From: Panacagrimonas sp. | GTDB taxonomy: Bacteria > Pseudomonadota > Gammaproteobacteria > Nevskiales > Nevskiaceae | Direction: 5' to 3' | DNA length: 64,000 bases | Assembly: GCF_020697055.1 (NCBI RefSeq) | Contig: NZ_JAJFBP010000026.1 | Location: forward strand, 1 to 64,000 | Part shown: piece by piece, positions 16,591 to 26,603 of the stretch | Layout: the number at the start of each line of letters is the position of its first letter | How positions within the stretch are numbered: position 1 is the stretch's first letter | Notes under the pieces: generated by a model | Seen by the model: only the letters and a program-made list of their open reading frames with translations | Database searches by the model: none | What the model was told of the DNA's origin: nothing | Made by a program: the position numbers and the translations under genes

Positions 16591-17427
16591 TCAGACGCGA
16601 GCCTTGATCCAGTCCGTCAGATCCTTGAGCACGACGGCGCGATCCGCCGGCAGCTCGTTGAAGATCTCGTGGTACAGCCCGTCGTACACCTTCAGCGTCT
16701 TGTCCTTGGAGCTGACCATGCGCACGACCATCTCGCTGCCCGCCACGCCGGCGAGCTTGTCGTCGCGCCCGTGCATGACCAGCAGCGGCAGCTTGATCAT
16801 CGGCAACGCGGCCGGAAGCATCTCGACGAAGTAGACGATCTCTCCCAGCGTGCGCGCGCCGACCTTTCCGTGCGCGTTGAGCGGATCGTTCGCGTAGTCG
16901 GCGACGACCGACGCGTCGCGTGACACCAGCGACGGATCGATCGCCACCAGCCCGGCCTTGGGCGCCAGCGAGGACAGCATCTTGGCCACGATCTTGGTCA
17001 TCGTCGACGCGGCATCCAATGCCACCGCCGGCCCCGACAGGATCAGCGCCGCGAGCTTGTTGTCGCCTTTCTTGATCGTGTAGCTCAGCGACAGCGCACC
17101 GCCCATGCTGTGACCGAGCATGAACACCGGCTTGCGCGGCTGCTCGCGACGCGCGATCTCGACCACGTGATCGATATCCTCGACAGCATGGGCGAACCGA
17201 TCGATCAGCGCACGATCGCCGCCGGACTTGCCGTGCCCGCGGTGGTCCATCGCGTAGACCGCGCAATCGACGCCCACGAGGGCGTCGGCGACGTGGCGAT
17301 AGCGGCCGCTGTGCTCGCCCAGACCGTGCACCAGCACGACGACGGCGCGCGGACGTTCCGGCACCCAGCTCTGCCAGAAGATCTCGATGTCCTTCTTGCC
17401 CTTGAATCGGCCTTCGCGGTGTTTCAT
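16591..17427 (-). CDS. alpha/beta hydrolase, monoacylglycerol-lipase-like
   Basis: A 278-aa serine hydrolase. VVLVHGLGEHSGRYRHVAD is the oxyanion-loop region typical of monoglyceride lipases. The nucleophile elbow is LGHSMGGALS, the acid lies near LVMHGRDDKLAG, and a late His is in DGLYHEIFNE. No signal peptide is seen. It ends the reverse-strand lipid cluster, 7 bp after the WS/DGAT gene, so turnover of acylglycerols or wax esters is a reasonable role. The ATG at 17427 gives the family-typical start; the upstream open frame is not conserved in style. Confidence 0.88.
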   Translation of the reverse strand: MKHREGRFKGKKDIEIFWQSWVPERPRAVVVLVHGLGEHSGRYRHVADALVGVDCAVYAMDHRGHGKSGGDRALIDRFAHAVEDIDHVVEIARREQPRKPVFMLGHSMGGALSLSYTIKKGDNKLAALILSGPAVALDAASTMTKIVAKMLSSLAPKAGLVAIDPSLVSRDASVVADYANDPLNAHGKVGARTLGEIVYFVEMLPAALPMIKLPLLVMHGRDDKLAGVAGSEMVVRMVSSKDKTLKVYDGLYHEIFNELPADRAVVLKDLTDWIKARV

Positions 17428-17434
17428 CGGTGAC

Positions 17435-18919
17435 TTACTTTTTCTTGGTGGCGGGTTTCGCCGGGGCACCGAGCGCGACGATCTCGTCGAGTCCGGCACG
17501 CAGACACTCGATCAGCAGCTCGGGCTCGGTGACGGCGGCGCGGTCGCTGTTGATGCCGATACAGCAGCGTCCATTGTGCGACATCATCACGATCATCATC
17601 CCGCAGCCCGGCACCGGAGCGAACGGCCAGAACTGCGTGATCTCGGCGCCGGCCATGTAGACCGGGTACGGGATGCCCGGCACGTTGCTGATCTGCGCGT
17701 CCTGCGCGGCGGTGAAGTCCGCCGTCATCGCGGTGATCGCGGCGATCGGCAGCCGCGTGACCACCGGCATCATGCGGATCATCACGTCGAGCGCCGGCTC
17801 AGCGCGCGTCTCGCGCACGAACTCCTGGATGTGGCGCACGCGTTCGACCGGATCGTCGATGGTCAGCGGCGCGGCGTACTGGCTGCCGGCGAACTTGTTG
17901 CCGCCCATCGGATCGTTCTCGGTGCGCAGCGAGATCGGAAATCCGATCGGCATGCGATCGAGCCTCACGCCCATCTCGTCGTGATACCGCTTGAACCCGC
18001 CGACGAGCCCGGCGAGGAACACGTCGTTGAGCGAACCCTGCGCAGCCTTGGCCGCGGCCTTCAGATCAGCCAGCGGGATCTCGATGCCATCGAAACGCCA
18101 CGACAGGCTGCGGCGCTTGAACAGGCCGGAGCCCGGCGCCGGCCGCGTGCCCAGCACGCGTCGCGCGGACGAAAGCCACTTCAGCCCTTTGTCTGCCGCG
18201 CCGGGATTGCGGATCCAGTCGCCGAGCGAGCGCGTGATCGACGACACGCGACCCGCCGCTTCCGAAGGCAGCGCGAACAGCTGGTTCCTCACCTGCCGGC
18301 TCGCGATCTCGGTGGCCGACGGTGCACGCCCGACGCGTTCGGCCCGGGGCGGCAACGGCCGCGGCGTGGTCTCGCGTTGCTTGCCGAGCACGCGGGTGAG
18401 CAGCTGGATGATGCCCAGCCCGTCCGAGGTCGCGTGGTGAAGCTTGAGCACGTAGCCCGCGCCTCCACCTTCCAGGCCTTCGACCAACGTGGCTTCCCAG
18501 GGGGAGCGCGCCTTGTCGAACGGCGTCATCGCCAGGTTCTGCGCGAGATCGAACAGCTGGCGCTCCGTGCCCGGCTCGGGCAGGCGCACGCGCCGCAGGT
18601 GGTAGTCGAGGTTGAAGTCCGGATCCTCGACCCAGACCGGGTTGCCCACGCCGAACGCCGGCTCGACCACGCGCTGGCGGAATCGCGGCACGGCTTCGGT
18701 CACCCATCGATGCCCGGCATACACGCGCTCCCAGTCCGGCACGCGATCGAGCACCAGCACCGAGGTGGTGGTCGAACGCAGCCGCGGGTCCACCTCGGCA
18801 CGCCACATCACCGCTTCGAACGCGCTCATCTCGGCCGGACCACCCCAACCCTGGAGTTCGTCGAGCAGCTGAAGGTCCTGCGCCGGATCCGCTGTACCCA
18901 TGTTCTTTTTTCCGCTCAT
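17435..18919 (-). CDS. wax ester synthase / diacylglycerol O-acyltransferase (WS/DGAT)
   Basis: A 494-aa member of the bacterial WS/DGAT family. The N-terminal half contains the catalytic HHxxxDG motif as HHATSDG within VLKLHHATSDGLGIIQ, and the C-terminal half has the NDVFLAGLVGG block and the SNVPGIPYPVYMAGA region. It transfers fatty acyl from acyl-CoA to diacylglycerol or fatty alcohol and acts on the membrane or lipid-body surface. It lies 39 bp after gpsA and 7 bp before a monoacylglycerol-lipase-like hydrolase, completing a storage-lipid operon. Confidence 0.93.
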   Translation of the reverse strand: MSGKKNMGTADPAQDLQLLDELQGWGGPAEMSAFEAVMWRAEVDPRLRSTTTSVLVLDRVPDWERVYAGHRWVTEAVPRFRQRVVEPAFGVGNPVWVEDPDFNLDYHLRRVRLPEPGTERQLFDLAQNLAMTPFDKARSPWEATLVEGLEGGGAGYVLKLHHATSDGLGIIQLLTRVLGKQRETTPRPLPPRAERVGRAPSATEIASRQVRNQLFALPSEAAGRVSSITRSLGDWIRNPGAADKGLKWLSSARRVLGTRPAPGSGLFKRRSLSWRFDGIEIPLADLKAAAKAAQGSLNDVFLAGLVGGFKRYHDEMGVRLDRMPIGFPISLRTENDPMGGNKFAGSQYAAPLTIDDPVERVRHIQEFVRETRAEPALDVMIRMMPVVTRLPIAAITAMTADFTAAQDAQISNVPGIPYPVYMAGAEITQFWPFAPVPGCGMMIVMMSHNGRCCIGINSDRAAVTEPELLIECLRAGLDEIVALGAPAKPATKKK

Positions 18920-18958
18920 GTCAGTTGTGATCGATCCACGTAGCCAAGGCCCGCGGCC

Positions 18959-19966
18959 TCAGCCCGATTCCTGTTCTGCGCCGGCCGCGAGCTTGCGCAG
19001 CCCGCGGAACGCCTGCACCGCACCGTGTTCGCCACGCACGACGGCGTCGACCTCGCGCGCGATCGGCATGTCGACGCCACACGTGCGCGCGAGCTCCATC
19101 ACGACGCTGCTGGTCTTGATGCCCTCGGCCACCATGTTCATCGACGCGACGATCTCCGCGGTCTTCATGCCCTGCGCGTACTTCTCTCCGACCTGCCGGT
19201 TGCGCGACAACGGACTCATGCACGTCGTGAGCAGGTCGCCAAGGCCGGTCAATCCGGAGAACGTCTCCTGCCGTCCGCCGAGCGCGACGCCCAGGCGCGT
19301 GATCTCGGCCAGGCCGCGCGTGATCACCATCGCGCGCGTGTTCTCGCCCACGCCCAGGCCCTGGCCCATGCCGGCCGAGATCGCGATGACGTTCTTCAGC
19401 GGTCCGCCCAGCTCGGAGCCGACGACGTCGGTGTTGGTATAGACGCGAAAAACGCTGCTCGAGAACAGCGGTTGCAGCGCCTCCGCGATCGTCTGGTCCG
19501 GCATCGCCACCACGGCCGCGGCCGCCATGCCCTGCAGCACTTCGCGCGCGATGTTGGGTCCCGCCAGCAGTCCGGCCGGATGGCCCGGAAGTTCCTCGTG
19601 AATGACTTCGGTCATGCGCCGCTGCGTGCCCTGCTCGAGGCCCTTGGCCAGGCTGATCACCGGCACCCAGGGCCGCACGAGGGGCGCAACCTGCTTCAGC
19701 GACTCGCGCATGCTGTGCGAAGGCACGCCCATCACCAGCACATCGCACTCACGCAACGCCTCCTCGAGGTCGGCGGTGGCGCGCAGCTTCTTGTAGAGCG
19801 GTATGTCCTTGAGATAGGCGCTGTTGCGATGCTCGCGATTGATCTCGTCGACCGTATCGCGCCGCCGCGCCCAGATCAGGGTCTCCGCATTGCGTGCGGC
19901 CAGCGATGCGACGGTGGTGCCCCACGATCCCGCTCCCAACACGGTGACGCGCATCGGTCGGCTCAT
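18959..19966 (-). CDS. gpsA: NAD(P)-dependent glycerol-3-phosphate dehydrogenase
   Basis: A 335-aa enzyme that makes sn-glycerol-3-phosphate from dihydroxyacetone phosphate. The N-terminal Rossmann motif is [10 protein letters not shown], followed by a basic WARRR cofactor segment. Family blocks [29 protein letters not shown] (the GpsA-type LKNVIAI region with its conserved Lys) and [13 protein letters not shown] are all present. Its ATG overlaps the stop of the HAD-PlsC fusion (ATGA). It supplies the acyl acceptor for PlsB in the same operon, so it may be a dedicated second copy for storage lipid. Confidence 0.94.
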   Translation of the reverse strand: MSRPMRVTVLGAGSWGTTVASLAARNAETLIWARRRDTVDEINREHRNSAYLKDIPLYKKLRATADLEEALRECDVLVMGVPSHSMRESLKQVAPLVRPWVPVISLAKGLEQGTQRRMTEVIHEELPGHPAGLLAGPNIAREVLQGMAAAAVVAMPDQTIAEALQPLFSSSVFRVYTNTDVVGSELGGPLKNVIAISAGMGQGLGVGENTRAMVITRGLAEITRLGVALGGRQETFSGLTGLGDLLTTCMSPLSRNRQVGEKYAQGMKTAEIVASMNMVAEGIKTSSVVMELARTCGVDMPIAREVDAVVRGEHGAVQAFRGLRKLAAGAEQESG

Positions 19967-21408
19967 AAGACCTCTCCCCCGGACGGCCAGTGTTCCAGCG
20001 TGTCGACGTAGCGCTGCCGCACTTCGGCGATGCGCTTCTCCATATCCTCGATCTTCCACTCCGACACGTCGATCGGGTCCAGCACCGCGACCTGCAGCGT
20101 GCCCGAGCGCATCGTCTGATCGTTACGGCCCATGATCTCGCCGGTGTTGCGGAACACGACCGGCACGATCGGCACGCCGGCCTGCATCGCGAGATGGAAA
20201 GGTCCTTTCTTGAATGGGCCGAGCTTCGGGGTCCACGAGCGCGTTCCTTCGGGGGCGATGCACAGCGACAGGCCTTTCTGCAGGCGCTCCACCGCGGGCT
20301 TGAGCGCATTGATCGCCTTGCCCGAATCGCTGCGGTCCAGGAACGCGACGTCCGCCATTTCCATGAAGGTGCCGAAACCCGGCACCTTGCGCGCTTCGAT
20401 CTTCGCCACGCCGGTGAAGTCGCGACGCACGAGATACATCATCGCGAACATGTCGAACTTGCTCTGGTGGTTGAGCGCGAAGATGCAGGGCCTGTGATTC
20501 CACAGGTTCTCCTTGCCCACCACCTCGACCCGCACCCCCAGCACGCGCAGCGCCGAATCGGCCGCAGCCTGCGTAACCAGGTCGACCGTCTTGCGGCGAT
20601 CGCCGGTCAGACGCATGTAGCCCATGCCGGCGAGGAAGCTCAGCCCCATCGCGCCATAGGCGCCGACGGTGCGCGCCATCGCGCGCGCCGGACCGCGCCG
20701 ACGTGGATCGAAACGGAGCACCGGCCAGTCGGATTCATTCGCGATCTTTTGCAGCTGATCCTTGGGCTGGACCGCGGTGGGATGCCCGACCGATCGCAGG
20801 AACGCGATGTCCTCGTTGCCGTTGGCGTAGCCGTAGCTCGCCGCGAGATCGATGCCCTTTTCCGCGGCAAACCCGCGCACCGCCGCCGCCTTGCCCTCGC
20901 CCCAGGCCGGAGGTCCGGCCAGTCCGCCGGTGAGCTTCCCGTTCCGGATCTTTACCGGGGAACACAGGATGTGTTCGATGCCGTACTCGGTGGCCAGCGG
21001 TTCGATCTGATAGCGCGTCGCCGACGAGGCCACCGCCACCGTGTGCCCCATGCGTTGATGCGCCCGCACAAGCTTCCAGGCTTCGGGGAACAAGGTGCTG
21101 CCGATGCTCGACTGCCACAGGCGATGCCAGAGCGCGCGCATCTCATCCTCGGTGCGGCCGGCCCATTCGAGGATGCCCTTGCCGATCACGTCGTGGAACT
21201 CGTTGTCCGACAGATCCTTCTTGCGCGTCAGTTTCAGCGTCTCGACCAGCTCGCGCCCGGTCATGTCGCGCTTCTTGATGCGGTCGGTGAAATAGGCGGC
21301 GGCGGAATAACCATCGATCAGCGTGCCGTCGAAATCGAAGAACGCGCCGATCTGCGGGCCCTTGGGACCGTCCATGATCCGACTGATCGCCTCGTCGAGC
21401 GCGCTCAC
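19963..21408 (-). CDS. HAD-IB phosphatase / 1-acylglycerol-3-phosphate acyltransferase (PlsC) fusion
   Basis: A 481-aa two-domain protein. Residues about 15-230 are a HAD-IB hydrolase with the nucleophile motif [11 protein letters not shown], the Thr/Ser-type VASSATR and the acidic GYANGNED. Residues about 280-470 are a PlsC acyltransferase with [10 protein letters not shown] (HX4D) and IAPEGTRSW (EGTR), plus a hydrophobic segment between the domains. The same architecture is known in mycobacterial PlsC (Rv2483c). It would acylate lysophosphatidate at the membrane. The HAD part may dephosphorylate an intermediate (inference). The start is GTG at 21408, overlapping the plsB stop as GTGA. Confidence 0.9.
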   Translation of the reverse strand: MSALDEAISRIMDGPKGPQIGAFFDFDGTLIDGYSAAAYFTDRIKKRDMTGRELVETLKLTRKKDLSDNEFHDVIGKGILEWAGRTEDEMRALWHRLWQSSIGSTLFPEAWKLVRAHQRMGHTVAVASSATRYQIEPLATEYGIEHILCSPVKIRNGKLTGGLAGPPAWGEGKAAAVRGFAAEKGIDLAASYGYANGNEDIAFLRSVGHPTAVQPKDQLQKIANESDWPVLRFDPRRRGPARAMARTVGAYGAMGLSFLAGMGYMRLTGDRRKTVDLVTQAAADSALRVLGVRVEVVGKENLWNHRPCIFALNHQSKFDMFAMMYLVRRDFTGVAKIEARKVPGFGTFMEMADVAFLDRSDSGKAINALKPAVERLQKGLSLCIAPEGTRSWTPKLGPFKKGPFHLAMQAGVPIVPVVFRNTGEIMGRNDQTMRSGTLQVAVLDPIDVSEWKIEDMEKRIAEVRQRYVDTLEHWPSGGEVL

Positions 21409-23240
21409 GGTCGCGCCTCGGCGTGTCGCGCCCGATCCAGCTCGTCGATCGCCGCGACGCTGCGCACCGCCGCCTCGAGTTCGCGCGCGAAGGCCGCGCG
21501 CCGCTCGGCCAGGTCTGGTGCGCCCGGCTTGAGCAGGTCGCGGTTGGCGGCGAGCTGCAGCGCGTTGCCGAAAATCTCGCGCGACACGCATTCGGGATGC
21601 CGGAGCCGGCGTTGCAGCACGTACTGCCGGCCGACCTTCACGCACTCTTCTGTCAACGCCTGCTTGTCGATCTTCTGCTCCACGGGTTGTGCCGCCAGAC
21701 GATCGGCGACGATGTAGTAGGCCTCGAGAAACGGCATGAGCACGCGGTGCGCGATCAGCACCGGCACGGTGGCGAGTACGTCCCGCCGATCCTTGGCTGC
21801 CGCGACGCGCTGGCGGAACTTGGGATCGATCAATCGCGACTCGGCTTTCTGCTCCTCGCGGAACGCGGCCTTGTCGCTGAAGAAGAACTCGAACTTGAGC
21901 AGGTCGCGCAGCGCGAACGCCGCCGCCCATGCGCGCTCGAGCGGACCGGTGATGTCTTCGCGCGTCGCGTCGAGCAAGGCGACCTCCAGGATCGCGCGGT
22001 TCACGAACCAGTGGATGGCGCTGTTGCGATAGAAGGCCGCGACCGAGTGCTGGCCCGGCTCGATCTTGAACACCGCTTCGAGCCCGTCCTCGTAGCGGCT
22101 CACCACCCTGCCCTTCTCCAGGGTCTTGAGCGTGTCGTAGATGCCCGACGTGCCGCGCAAGGGTTCCAGGTGCGAGCTCGGCAGCCCGCGCGCGGCGGCG
22201 TAGTCGAGCAGCGGCAGCACCTGTTCCTGGACCTCCTTGAGCGTGAGCGCGCGATCGCGCGCGCCGAGCAGCGCGAACGTCACCAGCGCCGGCGCCGTCA
22301 CCGGCGTGCAGCGGTTGATGCGCTGGAAGACTTCGAAGGCGATCTTGGCGACGGTCCACTTGCCGCCTCCGTCGTGGTCGGCTCTGGCGAGCGCTTCCCT
22401 GAGAGACAGGGGCTCGCCGAACCGCACGTAGGCGTGGCCGACCCACTTCTGCTGCGTTCGCGCGTAGCCCGCGAGCCACAGCAGATTCTCGGCCGTCTTC
22501 GACGCTCCCGCCTCCTCTGCTGCCATGCGCGAGATCTCGTGCATCTGGTCGTAGGTGGTCGAGACCGGCACCAGCATCATGTCCTCGGCGCCGCCGCTTT
22601 CGATCGCCGCCACGAGGTAGCTGAGCAGGCCGTACTTGGGCGGGCGCAGCTTGCCGGTGCGCGAGCGGCCGCCTTCCATGTACCACTCGAGGTTCAGGCG
22701 CTGCGCGGCGAGCCAGGCCAGGTACTCGCGCACAACGAGCTTGTAGACCTCGTCGTCCTGGAAGCTGCGCCGGATCAGGATCCCGCCGGCGCGCCGGATG
22801 ATCGTACCCAGCGGCCAGAATCCCAGGTTGTTTCCACCCAGGATGTGATTGCGCTTCATCCCGTGGTCGCGCAGCAGGCGCGAGAGGATGAAAGCGTCGG
22901 CATAGCTGCGATGCGTGGGCAGGTACACCAGCGCGTGGCGCTCGTTGAGTGCCTTGAGATTCGACAGCGCGGCCTCGTCGGCATCGACCGTCCAGGCCTT
23001 GGTGTGCAGCGGTCCCAGCCCGTAGTCGAACGCCGCGGCGAAAGCCGGGCTCTGAACCGTCACGATCTCTTCCAGGCCCTTGAGCGCCTCTTTGCTCACG
23101 TCCTGCTGCGCGCGGCCGAGCGTGCGCGCCAGCGCTCCGACCTGCTCCTGAAAGCGCTCCGTCCGGAGCACCTGACGCGCGACCTGGCGACGCTGGATCA
23201 GCGTTGCCGCCACGGCGGGATTGAGGGCCATCAGGTTCAC
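21405..23240 (-). CDS. plsB: glycerol-3-phosphate 1-O-acyltransferase
   Basis: A 611-aa protein of the long PlsB type, shorter than E. coli PlsB (about 800 aa). Acyltransferase blocks: LPTHRSYADAFILSRLLRD (HX4D), GGILIRRSF, YMEGGRSRTGKL and MMLVPVSTTYDQM. It transfers acyl from acyl-CoA or acyl-ACP to the 1-position of glycerol-3-phosphate at the inner membrane. The GTG at 23240 is preferred because it forms a GTGA overlap with the upstream hydrolase; an ATG at 23231 is three codons inside. It is the committed first step of the operon's TAG/phospholipid route. Confidence 0.92.
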   Translation of the reverse strand: MNLMALNPAVAATLIQRRQVARQVLRTERFQEQVGALARTLGRAQQDVSKEALKGLEEIVTVQSPAFAAAFDYGLGPLHTKAWTVDADEAALSNLKALNERHALVYLPTHRSYADAFILSRLLRDHGMKRNHILGGNNLGFWPLGTIIRRAGGILIRRSFQDDEVYKLVVREYLAWLAAQRLNLEWYMEGGRSRTGKLRPPKYGLLSYLVAAIESGGAEDMMLVPVSTTYDQMHEISRMAAEEAGASKTAENLLWLAGYARTQQKWVGHAYVRFGEPLSLREALARADHDGGGKWTVAKIAFEVFQRINRCTPVTAPALVTFALLGARDRALTLKEVQEQVLPLLDYAAARGLPSSHLEPLRGTSGIYDTLKTLEKGRVVSRYEDGLEAVFKIEPGQHSVAAFYRNSAIHWFVNRAILEVALLDATREDITGPLERAWAAAFALRDLLKFEFFFSDKAAFREEQKAESRLIDPKFRQRVAAAKDRRDVLATVPVLIAHRVLMPFLEAYYIVADRLAAQPVEQKIDKQALTEECVKVGRQYVLQRRLRHPECVSREIFGNALQLAANRDLLKPGAPDLAERRAAFARELEAAVRSVAAIDELDRARHAEARP

Positions 23241-24100
23241 GCGGCCACCCGCACCGGCCGCTGCGGATCGGCTGCGTCCACGCCCGACGTGACTTCGAGG
23301 ATCTGCGCGGCGACGGCCTGCGGATCGTCGTACATCGGCACGTGTCCGACCCCCGCGATCACCGTGGCTTGCGCGTCCGGCAGGACCGCGACGATCGGCC
23401 GACCGTACTTCTCGAACGGAATCACGCGGTCCTTTCCGGACCAGGCGATTCGGACCGGAACGTGGCCCGCGTTCAGCGCGCGCAGCGGTCCGTCGCGACC
23501 CATCGTGCGCAGCAGAGCGAGGAAAATGCGGTTCTTCACCATCGCGCGCAGCGAATTGCGGAACTCCGCGGCCGGCATCCGATCGGCGTGCTCCATCGTC
23601 TCGCGTCCGAGCAGACGCCGGACGCCGGCGAACACCAGGAACGGCGACGACAGGAACAGGATCAGTGGCATCAGCGCATAGAAGATCCGGAAGCGGCGCC
23701 GGATCTGGTGATAGTGCGCAATGTCCGACCAGCCGCCGGCCGGCGACAGCGCGGTGACAGAGCGCGCGAACCCGCGCCGGGCCAGCTCCAGCGACAGCCA
23801 GCCGCCGAGCGAGTTGCCGGCGACATGCGCGCTGGTCACGCCGCGCGCCCGCATCATCTCGATCAGCTGGTCGGCGAGCCCGCCCACGGTGGCCTCTCCG
23901 GTGGCGATGCACTCGGGGCCATCGCAGTGTCCCGGCAACGTCAGCGCGATGACGCGGTGCCGCGCTTCGAGCAGCTCCAGCACCGGCTTCCAGATGTGCC
24001 ACGTGCCGCCGATGCCATGCAGCAGCAGCAGCGGTGTACCCGTGCCGTGGTCGTAGGCGTCGTCCGTTGCGGGCGAAGAGCCCGCGCCCTGTGCGCTCAC
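23237..24100 (-). CDS. alpha/beta hydrolase, first gene of the storage-lipid operon
   Basis: A 287-aa alpha/beta-hydrolase fold protein. LLLLHGIGGTWHIWKPVLEL contains the oxyanion HG dipeptide. The nucleophile elbow is AGNSLGGWLSLELA, and a Gly-His near GVGHVPMYDD gives the catalytic His. A hydrophobic stretch around IFYALMPLILFLSSPFLVF may sit at the membrane. It is coupled to plsB by a GTGA overlap. The divergent BadH-like SDR is 180 bp away. It may be a lipase or esterase acting on the operon's products; the true substrate is unknown. Confidence 0.88.
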   Translation of the reverse strand: MSAQGAGSSPATDDAYDHGTGTPLLLLHGIGGTWHIWKPVLELLEARHRVIALTLPGHCDGPECIATGEATVGGLADQLIEMMRARGVTSAHVAGNSLGGWLSLELARRGFARSVTALSPAGGWSDIAHYHQIRRRFRIFYALMPLILFLSSPFLVFAGVRRLLGRETMEHADRMPAAEFRNSLRAMVKNRIFLALLRTMGRDGPLRALNAGHVPVRIAWSGKDRVIPFEKYGRPIVAVLPDAQATVIAGVGHVPMYDDPQAVAAQILEVTSGVDAADPQRPVRVAA

Positions 24101-24213
24101 CTGGAACTCCTCGAGAGCCGACCAGACGCGCCGGCAACGGATTCGATGGGATGGGAAGACTACTGCACCGCCGCCGAGGCCCGGCCCGACTTCCGCCCAG
24201 GCCCGTGACGATA

Positions 24214-24231
24214 TAGTATGGCCCCATACTA
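24214..24231. promoter_or_regulatory. TAGTATGG-CC-CCATACTA palindromic operator, site 3 (variant)
   Basis: A perfect 8+2+8 bp inverted repeat lies between the divergent hydrolase/plsB operon and the SDR at 24281. It differs from the other sites in its centre (no GTAC core) but shares TATGG/CCATA with the palindrome at 29784. It is a probable repressor site over the SDR promoter. Confidence 0.65.
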
Positions 24232-24280
24232 CTTTGCGTAGCCCCCCCGATCAAGCAGTAAACCCTCAGGAGAAAGTGTC

Positions 24281-25048
24281 TTGCGTGGACTCAAAGACAA
24301 GGTGGCCCTGGTCACCGGCGCCGGAAGTGGTATCGGACTCGCCATTGCCCGTCGGCTGGCGGAGGAAGGCATGGTCGTGGGCGTGCTCGACATCAACGCC
24401 GAGGCCGCGTCCAAGGCGGTTGCGGAAATCGAGGCCGCCGGCGGACGCGCGGCGAGCGCGCTGTGTGACATCACCGACTACGACCAGGTGAAGGCCGCGG
24501 TCGCCGATCTCGAAGGCCGCATCGGGCCGACGTGGGCGCTGGTGAACAACGCCGGTTGGGACAAGCCCATCCCGTTCCTCAAGACCACGCCCGACTTCTG
24601 GCAGAAGGTCGTGAGCATCAACTACATGGGTCCGCTGCACATGACCCACGCGGTGGTGCAGGGCATGGTCGCGCGCGGCGGCGGCCGCGTGATCTTCATC
24701 GCCTCCGACGCGGGCCGCGTCGGCTCCAGCGGCGAAGTCGTCTACTCGGGCACCAAGGGCGCGACGATCGCGTTCGCCAAGGCGCTGGCACGTGAAGTGG
24801 CGCGCAAGAACGTCACGCTCAACTGCCTGTGCCCGGGCCCGACCAACACGCCGGCGATGGATGCGTTCGTCGGAACGGGCGAGGAAGGCCAGAAGATCCG
24901 CGACGCGATGGTGCGCGGCGTGCCGCTGGGCCGGATCGGCGAACCGACCGACTATCCCGGACTCGTCGCGTTCCTCTCCAGCGAAGACGCGGCGTTCATG
25001 ACCGGCCAGACGATCAGCGTCTCGGGCGGCCTGACGATGCACGGCTGA
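24281..25048 (+). CDS. SDR similar to BadH 2-hydroxycyclohexanecarboxyl-CoA dehydrogenase
   Basis: A 255-aa classical SDR with VTGAGSGIG, LVNNAGWD, a Ser in IASDAGRVGSSGEVVY and the catalytic YSGTK. From memory of the family, the blocks NNAGWD, LHMTHAV-GMV, IASDAGRVGSSGE, CPGPTNTP and ISVSGGLTMHG closely follow Rhodopseudomonas BadH, which oxidises 2-hydroxycyclohexanecarboxyl-CoA to the 2-keto form. FabG-like reductases are the alternative. The start is TTG at 24281 with AGGAG at a good distance; no ATG fits. A BadI-like gene at 58712 would provide the next step. Confidence 0.82.
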   Translation: MRGLKDKVALVTGAGSGIGLAIARRLAEEGMVVGVLDINAEAASKAVAEIEAAGGRAASALCDITDYDQVKAAVADLEGRIGPTWALVNNAGWDKPIPFLKTTPDFWQKVVSINYMGPLHMTHAVVQGMVARGGGRVIFIASDAGRVGSSGEVVYSGTKGATIAFAKALAREVARKNVTLNCLCPGPTNTPAMDAFVGTGEEGQKIRDAMVRGVPLGRIGEPTDYPGLVAFLSSEDAAFMTGQTISVSGGLTMHG

Positions 25049-25049
25049 G

Positions 25050-26603
25050 TCAGTCGCCCGCGGCCACGATGCCTTTCGCGGGTCGTGGCCGCGGCACGCT
25101 CCACACCAGCAGCAGCATGCCCAGGATCAGCCAGCCCGAGATCCAGAACAGGTCGATCGTCGACAGCAGATAGGCCTGCGACACCAGCTCGCGCGTGACG
25201 ACGGCGGTCGCGGCCTGGTCATTGAGTCCCGCCGCATGCAGCTGGCCAAGCGCGTGCTGCAGCGCCGGGTCGTAGATGCTGCTGGTCTCGGCCAGCTGCG
25301 ACTGGTGCAGGGCTTCGCGTCGATCCCAGTACGTCGTGGTCAACGAGGTGCCGAAGCTCGCACCGGTGATGCGCAAGAAGTTGGACATGCCCGACGCCGC
25401 GGGCACCTGCTGCGGCGGGATTCCATCGAGCAGCAGCGTCACCATCGCGATGAAGAACGTGCCCATGGCGATGCCCTGCACGATCTGCGGCAGCATCACC
25501 TCCCACGGCCCCACCTGCGTCGTGAACATCGCGCGCATCAGCGAGGACGCGGCAAACGCCAGATAGGCGATCGACGCGACGATGCGCGCATCGCCATTGG
25601 CGACCCAGCGGCTCGCGAACGGCGTGATCGCCATCGCGATGATGCCGCCCGGCGCGGTCACCATGCCGGCCCATGTCGCGGTGTAGCCCATCTGCGTCTG
25701 CAGCCACAGCGGCAGCAGCACGAGGTTGCCGTAGAACATCGCGTACACCGCGGTCATGGCGATGCACCCGAACGTGAAGTTGCGGCTGCGGAACAGCGAC
25801 AGGTCGACGATCGGGTGCGCGTCGGTCGACTCCCAGATCAGCCATGCGATGAAGCCGATCGCCGCGACGATCGCCAGCCCCACGATGAAGGTCGAACTGA
25901 ACCAGTCCGAATCCTTGCCCTTGTCGAGCATGATCTGCAGCGCCCCGACCCAGACCACCGTCAGCAGGATGCCCACACGATCCACCGGCAGCCGCCGCGT
26001 CGGCGTGTCGTGGTGTCCGAGGAATTTCCAGCAGACGAACGCGCAGAACGCGCCCACCGGAATGTTGATGAAGAAGATCCACGGCCAGGTCCAGTTGTCC
26101 GAGATCCAGCCGCCGAGCAATGGACCGCACACCGGTGCGATCAGCGTCGTCATGGACCAGATGCCCAGCGCCGCGCTCTTGCGCTCCGGTGGGAACAGCA
26201 TCAGCAGCAGTGTTTGCGAGCCCGGGATCATCGGCCCCGACACCGCGCCCTGCATCACGCGGAACGCCACCAGCGACGTCAGGCTCCACGCCGCGCCGCA
26301 CAGCAACGAAGCGATCGTGAACAGCGCCACCGAAATGACGAACGTGCGCACCACGCCGTAGCGCTGCATCAGCCAGCCGGTCAGCGGCAGGCCGATGCCG
26401 TTGGCCACCGCGAACGAGGTGATCACCCAGGTGCCCTGGTCCGCCGACACGCCGAGGTTGCCGGCGATGGTCGGGATCGAGACGTTCGCGATCGTCGTGT
26501 CGAGCACCTGCATGAAGGTGCCCAGCGCCAGCGCCACGGCCGCCAGCGTGCGCTGGCCGGGACTCAGCTCGATCTGCGCTTTGCCCGTCGTCGCCTGGCT
26601 CAT
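25050..26603 (-). CDS. DHA2 family MFS drug exporter, EmrB-like
   Basis: A 517-aa inner-membrane transporter with about 14 transmembrane helices. Motif A-like and antiporter signatures include LDTTIANVSIPTIAG (motif D1 of DHA2), GTWVITSFAVANGIGLPLTG and GWISDNWTWPWIFFINIPVG. It exports hydrophobic compounds by proton antiport. Its ATG overlaps the stop of the membrane-fusion gene, and it is the last gene of the MarR-TolC-EmrA-EmrB operon. It converges closely (1 bp gap) with the BadH-like SDR. Confidence 0.93.
   Translation of the reverse strand: MSQATTGKAQIELSPGQRTLAAVALALGTFMQVLDTTIANVSIPTIAGNLGVSADQGTWVITSFAVANGIGLPLTGWLMQRYGVVRTFVISVALFTIASLLCGAAWSLTSLVAFRVMQGAVSGPMIPGSQTLLLMLFPPERKSAALGIWSMTTLIAPVCGPLLGGWISDNWTWPWIFFINIPVGAFCAFVCWKFLGHHDTPTRRLPVDRVGILLTVVWVGALQIMLDKGKDSDWFSSTFIVGLAIVAAIGFIAWLIWESTDAHPIVDLSLFRSRNFTFGCIAMTAVYAMFYGNLVLLPLWLQTQMGYTATWAGMVTAPGGIIAMAITPFASRWVANGDARIVASIAYLAFAASSLMRAMFTTQVGPWEVMLPQIVQGIAMGTFFIAMVTLLLDGIPPQQVPAASGMSNFLRITGASFGTSLTTTYWDRREALHQSQLAETSSIYDPALQHALGQLHAAGLNDQAATAVVTRELVSQAYLLSTIDLFWISGWLILGMLLLVWSVPRPRPAKGIVAAGD

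Noticed and set aside
21405..24254. 949-codon minus frame suggesting a hydrolase-PlsB fusion
   Set aside because: The part upstream of 23240 overlaps the well-supported alpha/beta hydrolase gene in another frame. The GTGA junction supports two separate proteins.
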